Origin: Tigriopus japonicus
Lineage: Eukaryota; Arthropoda; Copepoda; Harpacticoida; Harpacticidae
Length of the DNA: 64,000 nucleotides
Direction of reading: 5' to 3'
Assembly: GCA_010645155.1 (NCBI GenBank)
Contig: CM021320.1
Coordinates: forward strand, 8,653,711-8,717,710
The notes under the pieces are model-generated. The model was not told where the DNA came from. It worked only from the letters and a program-made list of their open reading frames with translations, and did no database searches. Both the position numbers and the translations under genes were made by a program. Positions 32,849 through 46,500 of this stretch are shown in pieces. Within the stretch, counting starts at the first letter, position 1; each line of letters opens with the position of its first letter.

Positions 32849-33963
32849 CAGTCGAATCTCGATATAAGAAATCTCAGTTTAAGAAATTTTCGCGATAAAA
32901 GAAACTTTACCGTCCTGGCCAAAATTTTACTACATAAGAATTCTCGGTATATGAAATTTTCCATTTTTCCTCAATCTCAATACAAGAAACATTTTCAAAG
33001 ATTTGGCCTATTGTTCTTGCTTAAATTGGTCACAGCACAAAACAATAACAAAATAAAACGAAGCATTTCTAAAAGGATTGATGTAGTGCTTCCGTATTTT
33101 GCACTTTTTAGGGTGCCTTTTGCGCATTTTTTGGGCTCTCGCACCTTGCGCCTCTTTTGAAAAAAAAAACAACTTGCCCTTTTCAAGTTTCAGCCAAAAG
33201 AACGAAAAATTGCATTTTGAACCCTAAAATTGCTAAATATTGTCCAACATGCCACTGAACAATGACTATTTTAATGACATTAAGTTTAAAAAAATATTTT
33301 TCGACAATTATAAAAAATAATGAAAGCCCATTTTGCAAACAAATTTGCAATGCTTGAGAGTGAAAAAAATTGTGTGTCTGCCAAAGCAAAACCTAGTGGG
33401 AAATAAGCAATCAAAGGAAGTGTCATGCGAACCCAGGAAAGTCTCTCAAATTTAAAGTCAAACTGAGAATAGAAGATTTGCTGTTCAGATATATTCCAAA
33501 AATATAGCAGAAATACTTCTTCAGTATGAAAGCGTGGAAGGCTCAAATTAAAAAAAAAAGTTGTTTGTCCCTGTAAAGGTTAGATAATTTACCAATCATG
33601 ATGACAAAATTGTACTTTCTCCTTCCATTTTTTCTGTCAAATTGAGATTGAAACAAGTTCTGAAGCTTTGTAATAGAGATATACAGTAAATGCATGCACT
33701 TGTAATGTAAATTTGTGTTTTAATAACTATTTTTTAAAAGCTAAGTTTTTGAGTCATTGTCGGATTGTTTTGTAATAAAAGTAAGTTTATAAGGTTATTT
33801 AAAGGTGAGGTAAACTCCTCTGGTAGTTTCCTTGTATTTTTTATCGTTTCTTGAGCCAATTTTCTTTAGTCTCGATGAAAGAAAAATCTCGATGTAAGAA
33901 AAATCTCGATATAAGCAACACTTTGCCGCTGACAAAACAATTTCTTATATCGAGATTCGACTG
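32849..33963. mobile_element. Pogo/Tigger-like non-autonomous element, 1115 bp
   Basis: The ends are inverted: CAGTCGAATCTCGATATAAG at the left, and TTATATCGAGATTCGACTG at the right. Both are flanked by TA (32847-32848 and 33964-33965). The CAGTCGAA...TCGATA start is typical of pogo/Tigger elements. Subterminal copies of TCTCGAT(A/G)TAAG recur at both ends. The AT-rich interior has only short frames (60-86 codons) and no recognisable DDE transposase. Confidence 0.8.
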
Positions 33964-34525
33964 TACCATTTTGGCCAACTTTCTGTGCGACTATATGGTC
34001 CTTACAGATCTTACCTCAGGGTTTAAAAAACACGGTTTTTAAATCAGATACGTACTTTTAAAGGATGTTGTAATTTGAAAACCATGCAATTAAGAGTTTG
34101 TTTTTGGTCTGAATGGGAATCGAATCATTTCAACAACAATTCTTGGACCTATAACTGTACTAATGTACTAATCTGTACCTATAACAGGATTTTTGAGAAA
34201 AGAAAATATCCGTTGACAAACACAAATCTTTGCTTTTAGAGCTTATTTGATCGAGATGGTTGGGCACGACCAGTCCCTGGTACGACAAAAAAACTTGAAA
34301 GCACATCTGGTAAAGTTAAGGGTTTTGTATTTCCAAGTCGGTCAACATTGAGGTGTCAATGTTAGCGATATCACAATGCAGCCTATTCTCTCGGACCATT
34401 CTTTTCTTCCAACACAAGGTCGAGAGGGACATTCCATTGGTCTGGAAAGGTTGGTCAATCCCTTTCCAAAAGGGTTACACTCCTGGCCTTCAACATACCA
34501 AGGTACAGTCAGAAGTTTGGACCCA
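33964..34525. other. Downstream flank of the I-Smad gene
   Basis: No exon is supported. I see no AATAAA within the first 300 nt past the I-Smad stop, so its 3' UTR may be longer or use a variant signal. Confidence 0.3.
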
Positions 34526-37500
34526 TCATCGTTTGGTTCTTCTCTCCATTCGGATCTCTAACCAACAAGGGCATAACAGGACATCGGGTCGTTTGTATTC
34601 TCGACCCCAACCCTTCACAAAACTGATTTGAACGGAATAAGGGTCCATAGGAAAGTCTCGAGGATCCCGGTCCCGTTGAAAGATCCAAGATTTTTCGTAG
34701 TCAAATATCTGAGCCGATCGACCGGGCATGATCTTATGGACCACGTCCATTCGTGGAGCCGGAGGGTCCAAAGTGGGCGAATGGACAAATATCGCATCTC
34801 GCGTTCGATTATAGACCCACACTTGACCCGTAGATTCTTCATGACTTAAAAGGATTCCTGCAATAAGAACACATTAATGAAAAAGCGCACTTTCGAAGGG
34901 GAAAAAGGGGGGAATCACACACCTTGGCCGATTTTCTGTCGGGTTTTGAGGACGGCCTTATCTTTTGGAATGGGGCTCTGACCAAAGACATTTTCCAGAC
35001 ATAGACCTGAGCCTTTGGGTAGATGAGTGAATACATCCACGGAATTGGATATCACAGGAAATGGTTCCCCACGACGATCTTTGCACTCCCAATAGGCCAA
35101 GCGACACCAAGGCCGAGAACCTAGAAGCAAATCAAGGCAAACTGAGCATGTCGTCATTTTTTTGTTTGTTGATTAAACAACGCTAACGCCTATTTGGTCT
35201 TTGGAAGCCCTGGGTTTCAATCTTCAAACTCGACTGATGTGCGAAATTCTTGGCGGAAAAAGCTGACGCTACCATGCTATTACGTTAGGGTTGACACGCA
35301 ACATCAATTTGTGCATGTCACGACTCTTTACCGGTCATTTATTCACATCATTTCAACAAACTTCCCGCTATATGGCTTCATTCAAATTTTTAAATCACTG
35401 AACATTCCCAACAATGTACTCAGACTCACTTTTCAGGTCATCTTGTTTTTGATTAGCTTTCCAAAATTTTCTCTGACTCCAGGAAATTCCGTCATTTGTG
35501 GACCTTCTGGATCGACTCCTGAGATTATGATTGTGATGAAGAGGCTCACGACATCGATCGTGATCAAGACAATGAACAGAGTCCGAAGACAAGGACGAGG
35601 AATCTTCCGATCCAGACCCGCTAGTTTCTATCACAGTTGAATTGGTTTCACTTTGGTGATGGCAGGATTTGGTCATGATTTCAGAGTCACTGTCTTCTGA
35701 AGACTGGTTGTTCCAAGAGTGTCGTCCTCGGGAACTCGAGGAGTCCTCACTTAAGCGTTTGTAGAACAATAACTTTCTTGGCATTTTGTTTTTAAAAAAT
35801 GGATCACTATGACGCCAAGAACTTTGTAGTGTGAACCAGAAAAGTCCTGGTTGTTAGAGTAACAATGATTATGGTAGCAGTGATAGTGAAGGAGTATTGT
35901 TCCTTGTGTTTCATGTAGAAGATGAGTGGAGGAGCACAAGAACTAGTTGGAACGAATGAGATTGTTTTCTATGACATGATGTTGAATTCGTCAGTGACTG
36001 AATAAGACTGAAAGTGAACTGACAAGAGACTGCTATGAAAAAGGTAAATGCGGAGAGGAGGAAGAAGAAGCCTTGCACTCACCCATGAACCAGGGTGAGA
36101 TTGCAAGTTTCCTGAAAATCAGCACGGAACGCCATTCCATTAGACGCTTCTTCTTATCATAGCAACATCTTGAACAACTAATAGGTAACTAGTTGCTTAG
36201 CACGTTCTTAATACCTAATGAATAGTAGCTTCACTTCAAAAGTTGACTACTTTATGAAGCGATGAACTCTCAAAAACTGTAGCTGAACGAACTAAAACTG
36301 ATCTGAATCCAGCCATCCTGGAGGAGGAAGAATCGTGTCGTCGTCATTCTGCTCATCAGACTGGCGACAGGGGCGAGTTACTGGCTAGAGATCACTGTAT
36401 GGATCATGTAGTGCTCTAACTTCTACTACTACTACTTCTTCTTCAAATGGACTCGTAGTACAATCTTCAACAGGAGTCTTTGAGGCGGGGAGAGAATCGC
36501 GGCGCCTTCTCAATAATTATACTCACTGATGAAGCTCAACTACAGTAATAATTTCGTAGCAGTAATTTTACTTCTACAGCTGCCACAACACACTCTGTTT
36601 TCCTTTACTTCCCTTTCATCTTCGTCCTCATCGTCCTCATCACCACCACAAGCACTATCAGCATCAACACTGAGACTCTCTCGAGGCCAAACTTGGGTGA
36701 CAGATCCATGTAAACACCTCTCATTGGCTGCTTGATAAATCGGATATAAACACATACATTGACGCACCCGGTGGTGCTCAGAGTCCCGTGGATTATGGAA
36801 GATGGAGGAGGCAGGAAGTCCAGATGACAATTGCTCCGGATAGATAAAAGTGTCTGCAGACCTGACTGACGCCAAGGTGGCCTCATTTCTTTTCTGGAAC
36901 ATGTTCCAAGCCCATTCCCGTGAGAATATTCTACAATGTCGCCAGGTCTGTCCAGAGCGATAGCTCTGAATCTACAGACAGGGACCACTCGATGAGTCAG
37001 GTCTTCTTGTCTCGACCAGTCGATCTTTTTTCTTCGGGGTAATGAGTAGAAATGTTGTCTGTGGGGAGATCGGGGACCGATAACAGAGCTGGGAAATTGT
37101 GACACACCAAAGCAAGCACTTTAGCCAAGCCCAATCACATCTTAGAACACAGGCGATGGAGCGTAGAATTTAAACAAGTGCTATATTTGATGCTCTAATG
37201 ACAGCATATTTGAAACGCCTCGTCTACCCTAAATGTAGTGTGAGCTCTTAAACGGAGAGAGCATCATCCCCCCCCTTCACCCATTCCCTCTTGTCTGCTT
37301 TTCCCCCTGAAATTATGCAGTAAATGAAAGGTATTTGCTTTTGGTCGCGTGGCAATGCCTCATCGGCAAAAAGCCATCCTCTCATCGCTCGTTGAGACTT
37401 GTGCAGGGTCAGCACCGACAATGAGAGTATAGTAGTAGATCAGCTCATGGAGAAGACACGTCCAACAAGGAGGAGGAGGGGTCAGACAGACAAACCTCAG

Positions 37501-40500
37501 TCTGTAATCATAGGAATTTTGAAGGGTCCAGCAACTTGGGAGGGGGTCCATTGTCTCTGCCAACCCAGGTGCTGTTTTTGTCTCCCGTTCGATGTGGACA
37601 AATCATTATCTTTGGCTTGGTTCGGACAACCATCGGGATTGGGAATGATCCCTCTTCCCGAATTCAAATCAGGCAGGTGATCAAAGTAGATCCATTCAGC
37701 TGCCGCATGTTCAACCTCCTGCTACTGTACATTCATACTACATACATCGTAATGTGGATTCGAAGTGGCACGGCTCCTTGGCGCCTCCAGGATGAACAGT
37801 TCGAACATGTTCTCAATAGACAGCCAACAGCCAATTACGTCAAATGAGATGTCGATTGCCAGGTTTCCTTTGTTGTCCACATTCAGAACCACCATTATGT
37901 GGGTTTATCCGTGGCATACATACATAGTGGTTGTATCACCCATGAAAGAAGTAGGAGACAAAGCATCCGTTCGTTCTTACGTTTGTCAGTGATGCCAGAA
38001 AAAGAGGCGACTTTGCGGCGAGACAACAAGAGACAGCCGTCAAACCTGTTCAAGACTTCTTCTTCTTCACATTCAACGATCCCACTTTGAAAACTTGCAG
38101 GAGTGATTGCTGCCGAAAAGAGAACTATATATTTGAATTGCTTTACCCTTCCCCGGAAAGTTCTTGATACCGGCATGCGCGAATTCCGCAATTAGGTCCA
38201 CAACTCGGCAAAAATATATATCGTACTAATCGCACAAGTTCGTCCAGAACTGGTTCAAGGTTCTTGGCTGGGAACGTGCAATAGAAAAAGAAGCCAAGTC
38301 CGCAAGCATGGAATTTGATCCGTCGGCCATCGGAGAAAAAGGTGGCGTCATTGGATGGAAGCGAAGGTCGGGCAGATGAGTTTTTGCGACACTCAAATAC
38401 GTCAAAAATGGTGTCGACGCCATGATTGCGTGTGAGAAAAACAATTAGGACAAGAATCAATCAGCAAAGTCTGGATTCCCTGGGAACGAGAACCGCGGAG
38501 GAGCTAAAGGAATGGAATGGGGACAAACCTCGTCGATGGAGGATGGATGGAATTCAATTCCACCCAAAATGGAATCCAACCAATACCTGCTCCATTACTT
38601 GTGGAATGAGTGCCCGAAGATGATACTCTATTTCGTGGATAGGGCTCTCTCTTTCGTTCTCCGTCTTGTTCATTCTGGCTCTTACTCTCGTCGAGCAGAT
38701 GAACTTGAACAGAGATCCATCGAGTATTCCAGATTTAATCTGAAGCGGCGCCATAAGTCTGTGCAGCTTTTTGTTCAATCCCGATCACCGAAAGAGGGAC
38801 AAAAAGACGACACCACAAAGAGAAGGAGGAGGAGAAGGACTCATCGATGGATGTGTGTACGTATGTATGTACGGGTGCATTGGCGTTGCTTTTGTCACTA
38901 ATGCATACTCATACGCCATATGAGGAAAAAGGTCCGCCACGTCAGATTTAGATATGGCGCACTTTCAGTCTCGGGAGTCGTCGACTCGGACACAATGTCG
39001 TGGTTTTCAGTCCATCAGTCCACATTCCTTGGTAAGTGAATCAATGAAGGGCTCTCTAACCTCAAATGACTGTCATCAACCCGTCTTTGACATTGGCTCT
39101 TGCATCTAATGAATAATGCATGTCAGCAAGCAAATGGTTCAGAGTCATTTTCCACGTCGACCCTCGAGCTCAAGTTCGACTTCGAGAGGATGACTGTTTA
39201 TTATGTGACTGGAAATACGACCCCGACCGAGCGTAACCTCAAGGAACCGCGTCAAAAAGTCGGTTGATCAAATGAACTGATCTCAGACACACAAGTGCTG
39301 GGCTGAGCTGTCATGTGGTATTCCTTAAATGTGAGCAAATCGCAACTGCAAGAGACACTTGCAAGCTGGACACGTTCCATCCGTTCAAGGGTCTTCCTTA
39401 AGAACCAAAACTTGTCTGGGTGTGCTTTTCACTGTGTGAGTCTTCCCTTCCGCCCCTCCCATAATGTTTCCATCACAAAAATTTGCTTGGCTTCAGCTCA
39501 AAGCTTCAAACGGTGTGATGGAAAGAGAGCGGATTTTTGTCGTGACAGGAGGGTCACGCAACAACTGGCGACACTGTTCTGGGTCTAGGCTCAAAAAAGC
39601 TTATTCGCCTTTGAAAAAATGCTCTCGTCACAGTTGACGCCAATAAGTTGAGTTTCCTCATTAAAGGTGTGCCTTCATCGATCCTTCAAAAAGCAAAACA
39701 ATAAACTTGCAACGATTCAAAATCTCGTGTGCTCGATTCATATTCCAAGCGAATGAAACGAGTTCATCTTGGGCATGGATGCGATGCAGTGTTGGGAGGA
39801 CAAACATAGATTGATTGACAGTTCTTCTTGTGTGCCATTTGAGGCTCGGTGTTTGTACTCCCATCGTCCAACAGCATGATGGATTTGTCTATTGTTTGCA
39901 GGAGCCTTTTTCCAGCGTTTAGGACACGGCCTCGTTCTCCCTTGACATTTGATTGCCATCATCAGAAGCCACAATTTTTACACAGGACTTCTTTTGATTT
40001 AGAGGGCGCCAAATTGTCGCTGAAACGCAGCCACGCTCTGTCAGCCCCGGCACACTCGTCGTAAACTCATACTAGTACTACATAATGAACTCAACTTCTT
40101 CATGTACAAAAGTGGGACTAGGAGGCAATGGGACTTGGATGACAGGCACACATTGTCTCCCAATGCACATGAATAATGATTCCAGCTTTGTGGAGACATA
40201 GCGAACAAACATATCACGTGGAGTAACTAGCAGCAACCATCAACTTTGGAGCGATAGCCAATGTCCAATTGTCCATGTGGTGGCATGCATCCATCCATTT
40301 ATCCATTGTGTGCACACTGCACAGTAAGTGTGAGAGCGAAAATGAGTTTGGGTGCATGGATGGATGAGTGAGTGAGTGTGTGAATGCACTCAGCGGCGCG
40401 ATTGAAATTCCAAATGGATTGGTGATACTCTTATGAAACCTGACCATCTTCCGATCCTTGGCTCAATGGATCGATCCTACATTTCAATTCATATCGGTAA

Positions 40501-43500
40501 AACTATCCCGTAACCACATGTTTCTTTTTCATACGACCGTATCACACACACGCGTTCTTCCCCTCTTTCACCCGACAACTTTTGTCTATTCTCTCCATCT
40601 CCATCATCATCATCATCATGACTTGTGGGAACAATCGAGCCGAACAAACAGAGACCCCGACGATTCAAAACCGATAATAGTCGGGATGGCGCCACGAAGG
40701 ACGTAATAATTCTGGAGATTGGAGAAGTTGCCGTGTGTGGTGGTACTACTATGTATTACTAGTGGCGGTGGTGGTGGTAGCACTGGATCTACTATGTGGA
40801 TGGATACGAACGAAACGAACGTGGTGGTAGGAGCCGTCATCCGCTTGTTTGAGGGAGGTTTCAGGGAGGGTAAGGCGAGAAAAAAAAGAGCCAATTCCAC
40901 TTCCTCTGATCATCCCCAACGGCAGCGGAAGAGCGAGTTCAGAATGTAGTTGCTCTGTGAGTAATTGGAAAGCCTCTATGGATAGATAGGTCTGGCGACA
41001 AGGGAAATTGATTCCAGGCGCGACTTCCGCAAAAGCCTCGTAGTTTTATGTCTGTCATTAGTCCGTAAAGGATCTGGTTTTGAAATTGAATTGTAGACTG
41101 ACTAGAATGTATAGCTTAAGCGACGCCAATATGCGATGGACGTCTGCATGGTATCAGATTCGTTGGAAGTCCTAGAAGCATTTCAAGAGAGGAAGAGGTA
41201 AAAGATTGAGTTAGGGTCGTTTGAACGTCCCCCAACTCTCATTGGAGGTGCATGTTTCCTGCTGACAGTGATGGCATTTTTCAGTGTGGTCCCTCACATC
41301 ACCCAAGTCTTTAACGAGAAAGGTACTTATCAGGGGTCCCTTTTCTCTCTCTCTCCCTCTGTCCATTACTTCCACTTTGGTAAATTGCCTCCACAATCCG
41401 CAGACTTATCCCAAAACAATCCAATTGTCTTTGCCGACAGCGTGTCGTCAGAACTCCCAACTTCCACAAGACATCTATCCATCCGACCAATCAACCAACC
41501 AATCCCTTGGATAGTACCCATGCACACGTTTACCAAGTCAGGTCCTATTCCTATTTTTCCTCCTTCCCCAAAACCTGATAGCAGTCCACTAAAACGATGA
41601 GTAAATATACAGCTCGGAGACTACACAGACCAGACGCGGCGCCATTGAAGAAGGGTTGTTGAATGAGAGGAAACCTCAAATGGTCCTATTTCCAAAGCAT
41701 GCAAGTCATTTCAACGACTCCCGAATGGAGACGTCAAGCTCGAAAGTGGAAGACGGATTTAGTTTTCGTACTCGGGATGGTTGAGGCGTGCGATATCGAG
41801 ATGGATGAACAAGGGAGGGATTCACATCCCTTCCATAATTGGATAATTAGTCTGTCAAATGACCTCCAAGGCAGTTGCGTCCTTACTTTGACCACGGAGA
41901 CGAGTTCGGTTCAGAGCCGGAGCCGACGTTCATTTTTCTGCAATGTTATGCAGTACAGCCCACCTCCTTTGAACCCTTACCACATTCGCCACCCAAAGGC
42001 GCCATCGCTATCTTTTCGTTGATAGAACGAGACACAACTTTCCCACAGCCATTCTCATTTCTCAACTCTCAAGCAAGGATAACAGGAGTGGCTAGAGTGA
42101 CTTGCCTCGCTTGGTTTGGAAATTGATGGCTGAAACGATCCCGAGTTCGAGCATTTAGCCATAACATGGGTGCATGGATCAGAGAGAAGCACGAGGAGAA
42201 TCCTGGGGCGACTATTGGACTTTTGAGTTTGGAATTGTCAATTAAACTGTCACAGATCTATTTAGAGGTCATGCTTCCCTATTTTTGATTTGTTTGCCAA
42301 GCACACATTATGGGTGATCCTCAGTCAATATGTACGCACTAATGTTCTACGATATGATGCGAGCGAGGAGGATTTTACGGATCTACATAAGTGACGCCAG
42401 CAAAGTCTCGAGATGAAATTGACTCCTTGCACGGCGAAGAAGTTTATTGCCTATCAGATTTTGAGGGCTAATATATCACATGGCCTGTTCAATGACTTTT
42501 AAATAGCCATTTTAGGATGAGCTCATGGTCTTGCAAGCACTTGATTCGAAAAGAAACTTCCTCATCAGAGACGTCAAAACGGCCACAGATTGTGCAATCA
42601 GACAAACACAATTTTAAAAGCCTTTTACAGCTTTGGCGCGTCTGTTAACCAATTTCTACCACCTTTAGCAAGGCATTAAGCAATAAAAAGCATCATCCAA
42701 TGGCCTAAGTATGCAAGAACATGTGTACCAAGTTGGCGTGATTTCAAATTTTGCATAAAGTGTCCGTTTTTAACGCGACCTTGTCAGGTTCTGATGTGAA
42801 TGAGCGGAAAAGCGCAATTCTTCGGCGCCTTGCTTGGAATGAAGTGCTATTGGCAAATTTGGATAAACGTGTAAAATGACTTTTTTGATTGGTTTCTTTT
42901 GTTCTAATTACTTCTTTTCAGTTTTAAATTTGGTTAGCATCTAGCTGGGGTCATAAACTTCATTTTGGAATTGTCATCGAAAGTCGTGTTGAATTTGTGG
43001 ATTGTGTTTAGACCAACAACATCCTCAAGCAAGAGTCTGAATAAGGTCGAGCGAGTGAGTAGCAAAATAATGGCCAAGTTCAGTACTAAAGAGATTTGGC
43101 AGTTGACCCATTTCAACACTAGATGTCGCAGAAGTCAAACCCCTAGGAGCCTGAACTTCAAGTAAGCAATGTTTGTCATTTAAAATTTCGCCGCCAAAAA
43201 GACGACAATCTTGACAGTTTGGGATACCGATACCGCGTTTACCGGGCCTAAAGTAGACCCACGCGCTCGGCCTCTGCAGCACATACAAACAAAACGATGA
43301 ACAGAAACAAAAAACGTGTTCGCAAGAATGACCCCACCATGAATGTACTCGTATGTAGGAGTAGAATTTGATTCAAGGATGCCTTCGTCTCCCAACCTTC
43401 GCGTTGTCCGTCCTGATTCTGGCCCGCTAAAACTTGAAGCAACGCCGAGAACGACGAGTGTGAGTGTGTATCTGCACGTTCAGAACACACAACTGCTCGG

Positions 43501-46500
43501 ATCCGTCGATTGGAGCAAAAGACTTGAACAACCGCCTTTGATTTCAGCCAAAGAGTCTGGGATTCATGGCGCCAAGACTATTTCAACTCAAAAAAGATAT
43601 TAATCGACGGAGTATGTATGAACATATGGGCGGACTGAATATTACACAAAGTATCATTTTCAGTACGCTATACTGGATTGAGCACACTTGAGATTCTTTA
43701 GGTTATTGAGTTTATGTGTGTAATTGCCTCTATGTATTTATTGACACTTTGTCATTGCGCTCACGAAGTGAGAGGAGCCAAGTCATATATGGGGCAAAGG
43801 CTGCCAAATTCCACGTGATAATTATTTCCTGTCAAGTATCTTGCTTATTAGCATGGTTGTAAATGCACCATGGAAATGCATCTAGATTAAACGTCCCTAA
43901 AATTAAGATCGGGGGTGACCTTTGACAACATCTGATATTGCATCAGGGGCAATCCCAACGTTTCTGACTGGTTTGTATGTCTTTCACGCTCTTGGTGTTT
44001 GCTTATTTGACATGAGGTGTATTTGCCTTGATGATTGAGAAAACAAAACTTGATTGGCAACTGTCACTTGAGTTACAATAATCAAAGTCAATTTCAATTG
44101 AATAATTTGGTCGGTTGGTGCAAATTGAGTTGGCTCATACCCATCCTTCTCCATTTGACATAACCCTGTCATGTCTGATGGAAGTTTGGACGTTTGGCCA
44201 ACCTTGGAGAAGCCGCAAACATCCTCTTCGACTAATGAAGCCCATTATATACCGAGTTCCTTTGCAATTTTCACTTCACGTTGAAAACGCCGGTCGCCAT
44301 TTGTTCGGGTTGTCATCAAGGCGGCTTTCAACCGCAATTTGATTGCACATTTTGGTCAGATGAAAGGCTATTGTGGGTACGGACCGATGGACGATGTTGA
44401 TGATGAGTGCTCAACCCGATGCATGCGTTTCGCATTGTATTCTAAATGGACGGGTAGCTCAAGCTTGACGACAAAAAAGTCCGTCCATATCCCATTCACC
44501 AGAGGAAACTTCAATCAAGACCCCTTTGTTCCACTTTGGGTGGGAGCGCAAAAAGTACATAGCTTGGCCAATTTGGGCATTCGTGAGTGCTCCCGGTAGC
44601 CAGATGTTTCATCGTCTTTAAAGACGTTTCAAGTTTATAAGAAGTCTCTTTGTGGCAATCAAAAATCATCGTTGTTAGGCGACAAATGAAACCCAGCAAC
44701 ATTTTTAAGTTGATTATTTACTGACGGAGTGTCAACATGAAGAATGATCCACCTGTCAAGTTGAGCGATAAAGGCGAATTGGTCTCAGTCATGAACTGAC
44801 TGTCACGTTGTCCACTTTGAACGTTAGATTTCAGACCAACTCTCGGTTCCCCTTCTCGCTCTTCTTTCTATCTGTCTGTTTCGATGTCAAACTGTCAAGT
44901 TAAGAGTGTCAAGAAGGGGCGAACATGTGGAACCATCCAACACGAACCATATACAAAACAAACACTGCCAATGCTTTGAAGTTAATTCATCTGTCAAGGA
45001 TGGGAATTTTGCTGAAGGTGTCTTTTGAGATTTCAGATGGCACTGAGAAAGGAGTTGTTAGCTCATTCTGGTTATCAGTGCTGAGGATCACTCCTAAAAT
45101 GGTCCAATTAGCGCTTGTGCCATAACTCTTCTTCAATTTTCTACTTATCACAAGAGTGTCAAAGAGTGCAAGTCCAAGATTGGAGCTATATTTCCAATTT
45201 CATGCCACTTTGAACCACATGCTATGAACTATCTTGGTATTTCTTTTTTCCTGCAGAATGCCAAGCTTTTGGAAGAGGAAATTTTGGTAGAATAATGAAC
45301 ACTTTCAAGTGATAAGAGACGCAAGCGAGCCCCCAAACCAAAGTCCATTTGGACCCCAACACACATTCCAATGTTATCATGCTCTGAATGAGGGTCTCTC
45401 TCATAATTGGCATCGAAGGAATAGATAGTACCTCAATATTTCGGGAAAGCATTTTGTTTCAGGGTTCTCTTTCCATTTCTTTTTTATGGAAGATCGGAAT
45501 GCTTTGTTTCCAAAGCAACAAACAAGACGAGGAGAAACGATAAAAAGGACACCGCCCCTCTCCTTTTGGCAACGTCTGACCCAAATGTGATCAGAAATCT
45601 GCGGAATTTACAGCTTGACACCGAGAGCATATGGGTCAAAGTATCGGCTGTGGAGTTTCTTTGTAATAGATCTGGCTTCTCGTCAAACTAAATAGAAGCG
45701 GATCTAATCCGACAACAAGAGGTGACAGAACGAGTTCCGTGGGGTCAAGACAATGGGTCACTAACACCATCATGACGATCATTGTCCACACACTCATGCT
45801 GGATTGGAGCTTTTCATCGGACCAATAAACGCGTCGGCTGCCGCCAATGTGCAAGTGGTCGAACGAATAAGTCAGGCAGAGCTTAGAGTGTTAGAAATAG
45901 CTTCAATCAAATTTCGCATTCGAAAGGGCCATAAAATTGAATTTCCCTGGCATGTGGCATGCTCAAATTGCAAGGTGGATGGAACGACGGCTTTCAATAT
46001 TTCCGACGCTTTGGACCGTTCCTGCATTTCTCACTCATCGGCAGCAAAGTAGTTATTATGATTGCAGCGAAGCCCAGCCATTGTGATTAAAACGAAACGG
46101 GTTAGATTCGCATTAATTGAACATACGAATCGTGTCGAAAAAAGCCATCAGAGTTTGGCACGAAAAGACTTGAATATTGCCAAGTCATTTCCGAAAACTC
46201 GTCCACCTTGTTATCCGATATGGAACACAGACGATGCACACGCAAGTTTGAAATCGCATCAACGGTCGAGTAACAACAATCAATTGCAAACAAATGGGTT
46301 TGTGGGAAAACGACCACGACAAATTAATATGAAGCCAATTGATGAATCTGTTGATGAGCCTCGGCTCAATGATCCAACATGTCCCCGGGTCATGGAAAGT
46401 GAAAGCCAGTGTTGACAAATCAACTAATCTTAACAAATCTGCTTTAGTGAAGGAGCACTGAAGCCGCTCCACTTTTGACACTGAAGAAAGAGCCAAACTT

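Noticed and set aside
36529..42126. Many open frames of 60-166 codons in the I-Smad intron as separate genes
   Set aside because: Higher G+C lowers stop frequency, frames occur equally on both strands, and none has a recognisable domain.
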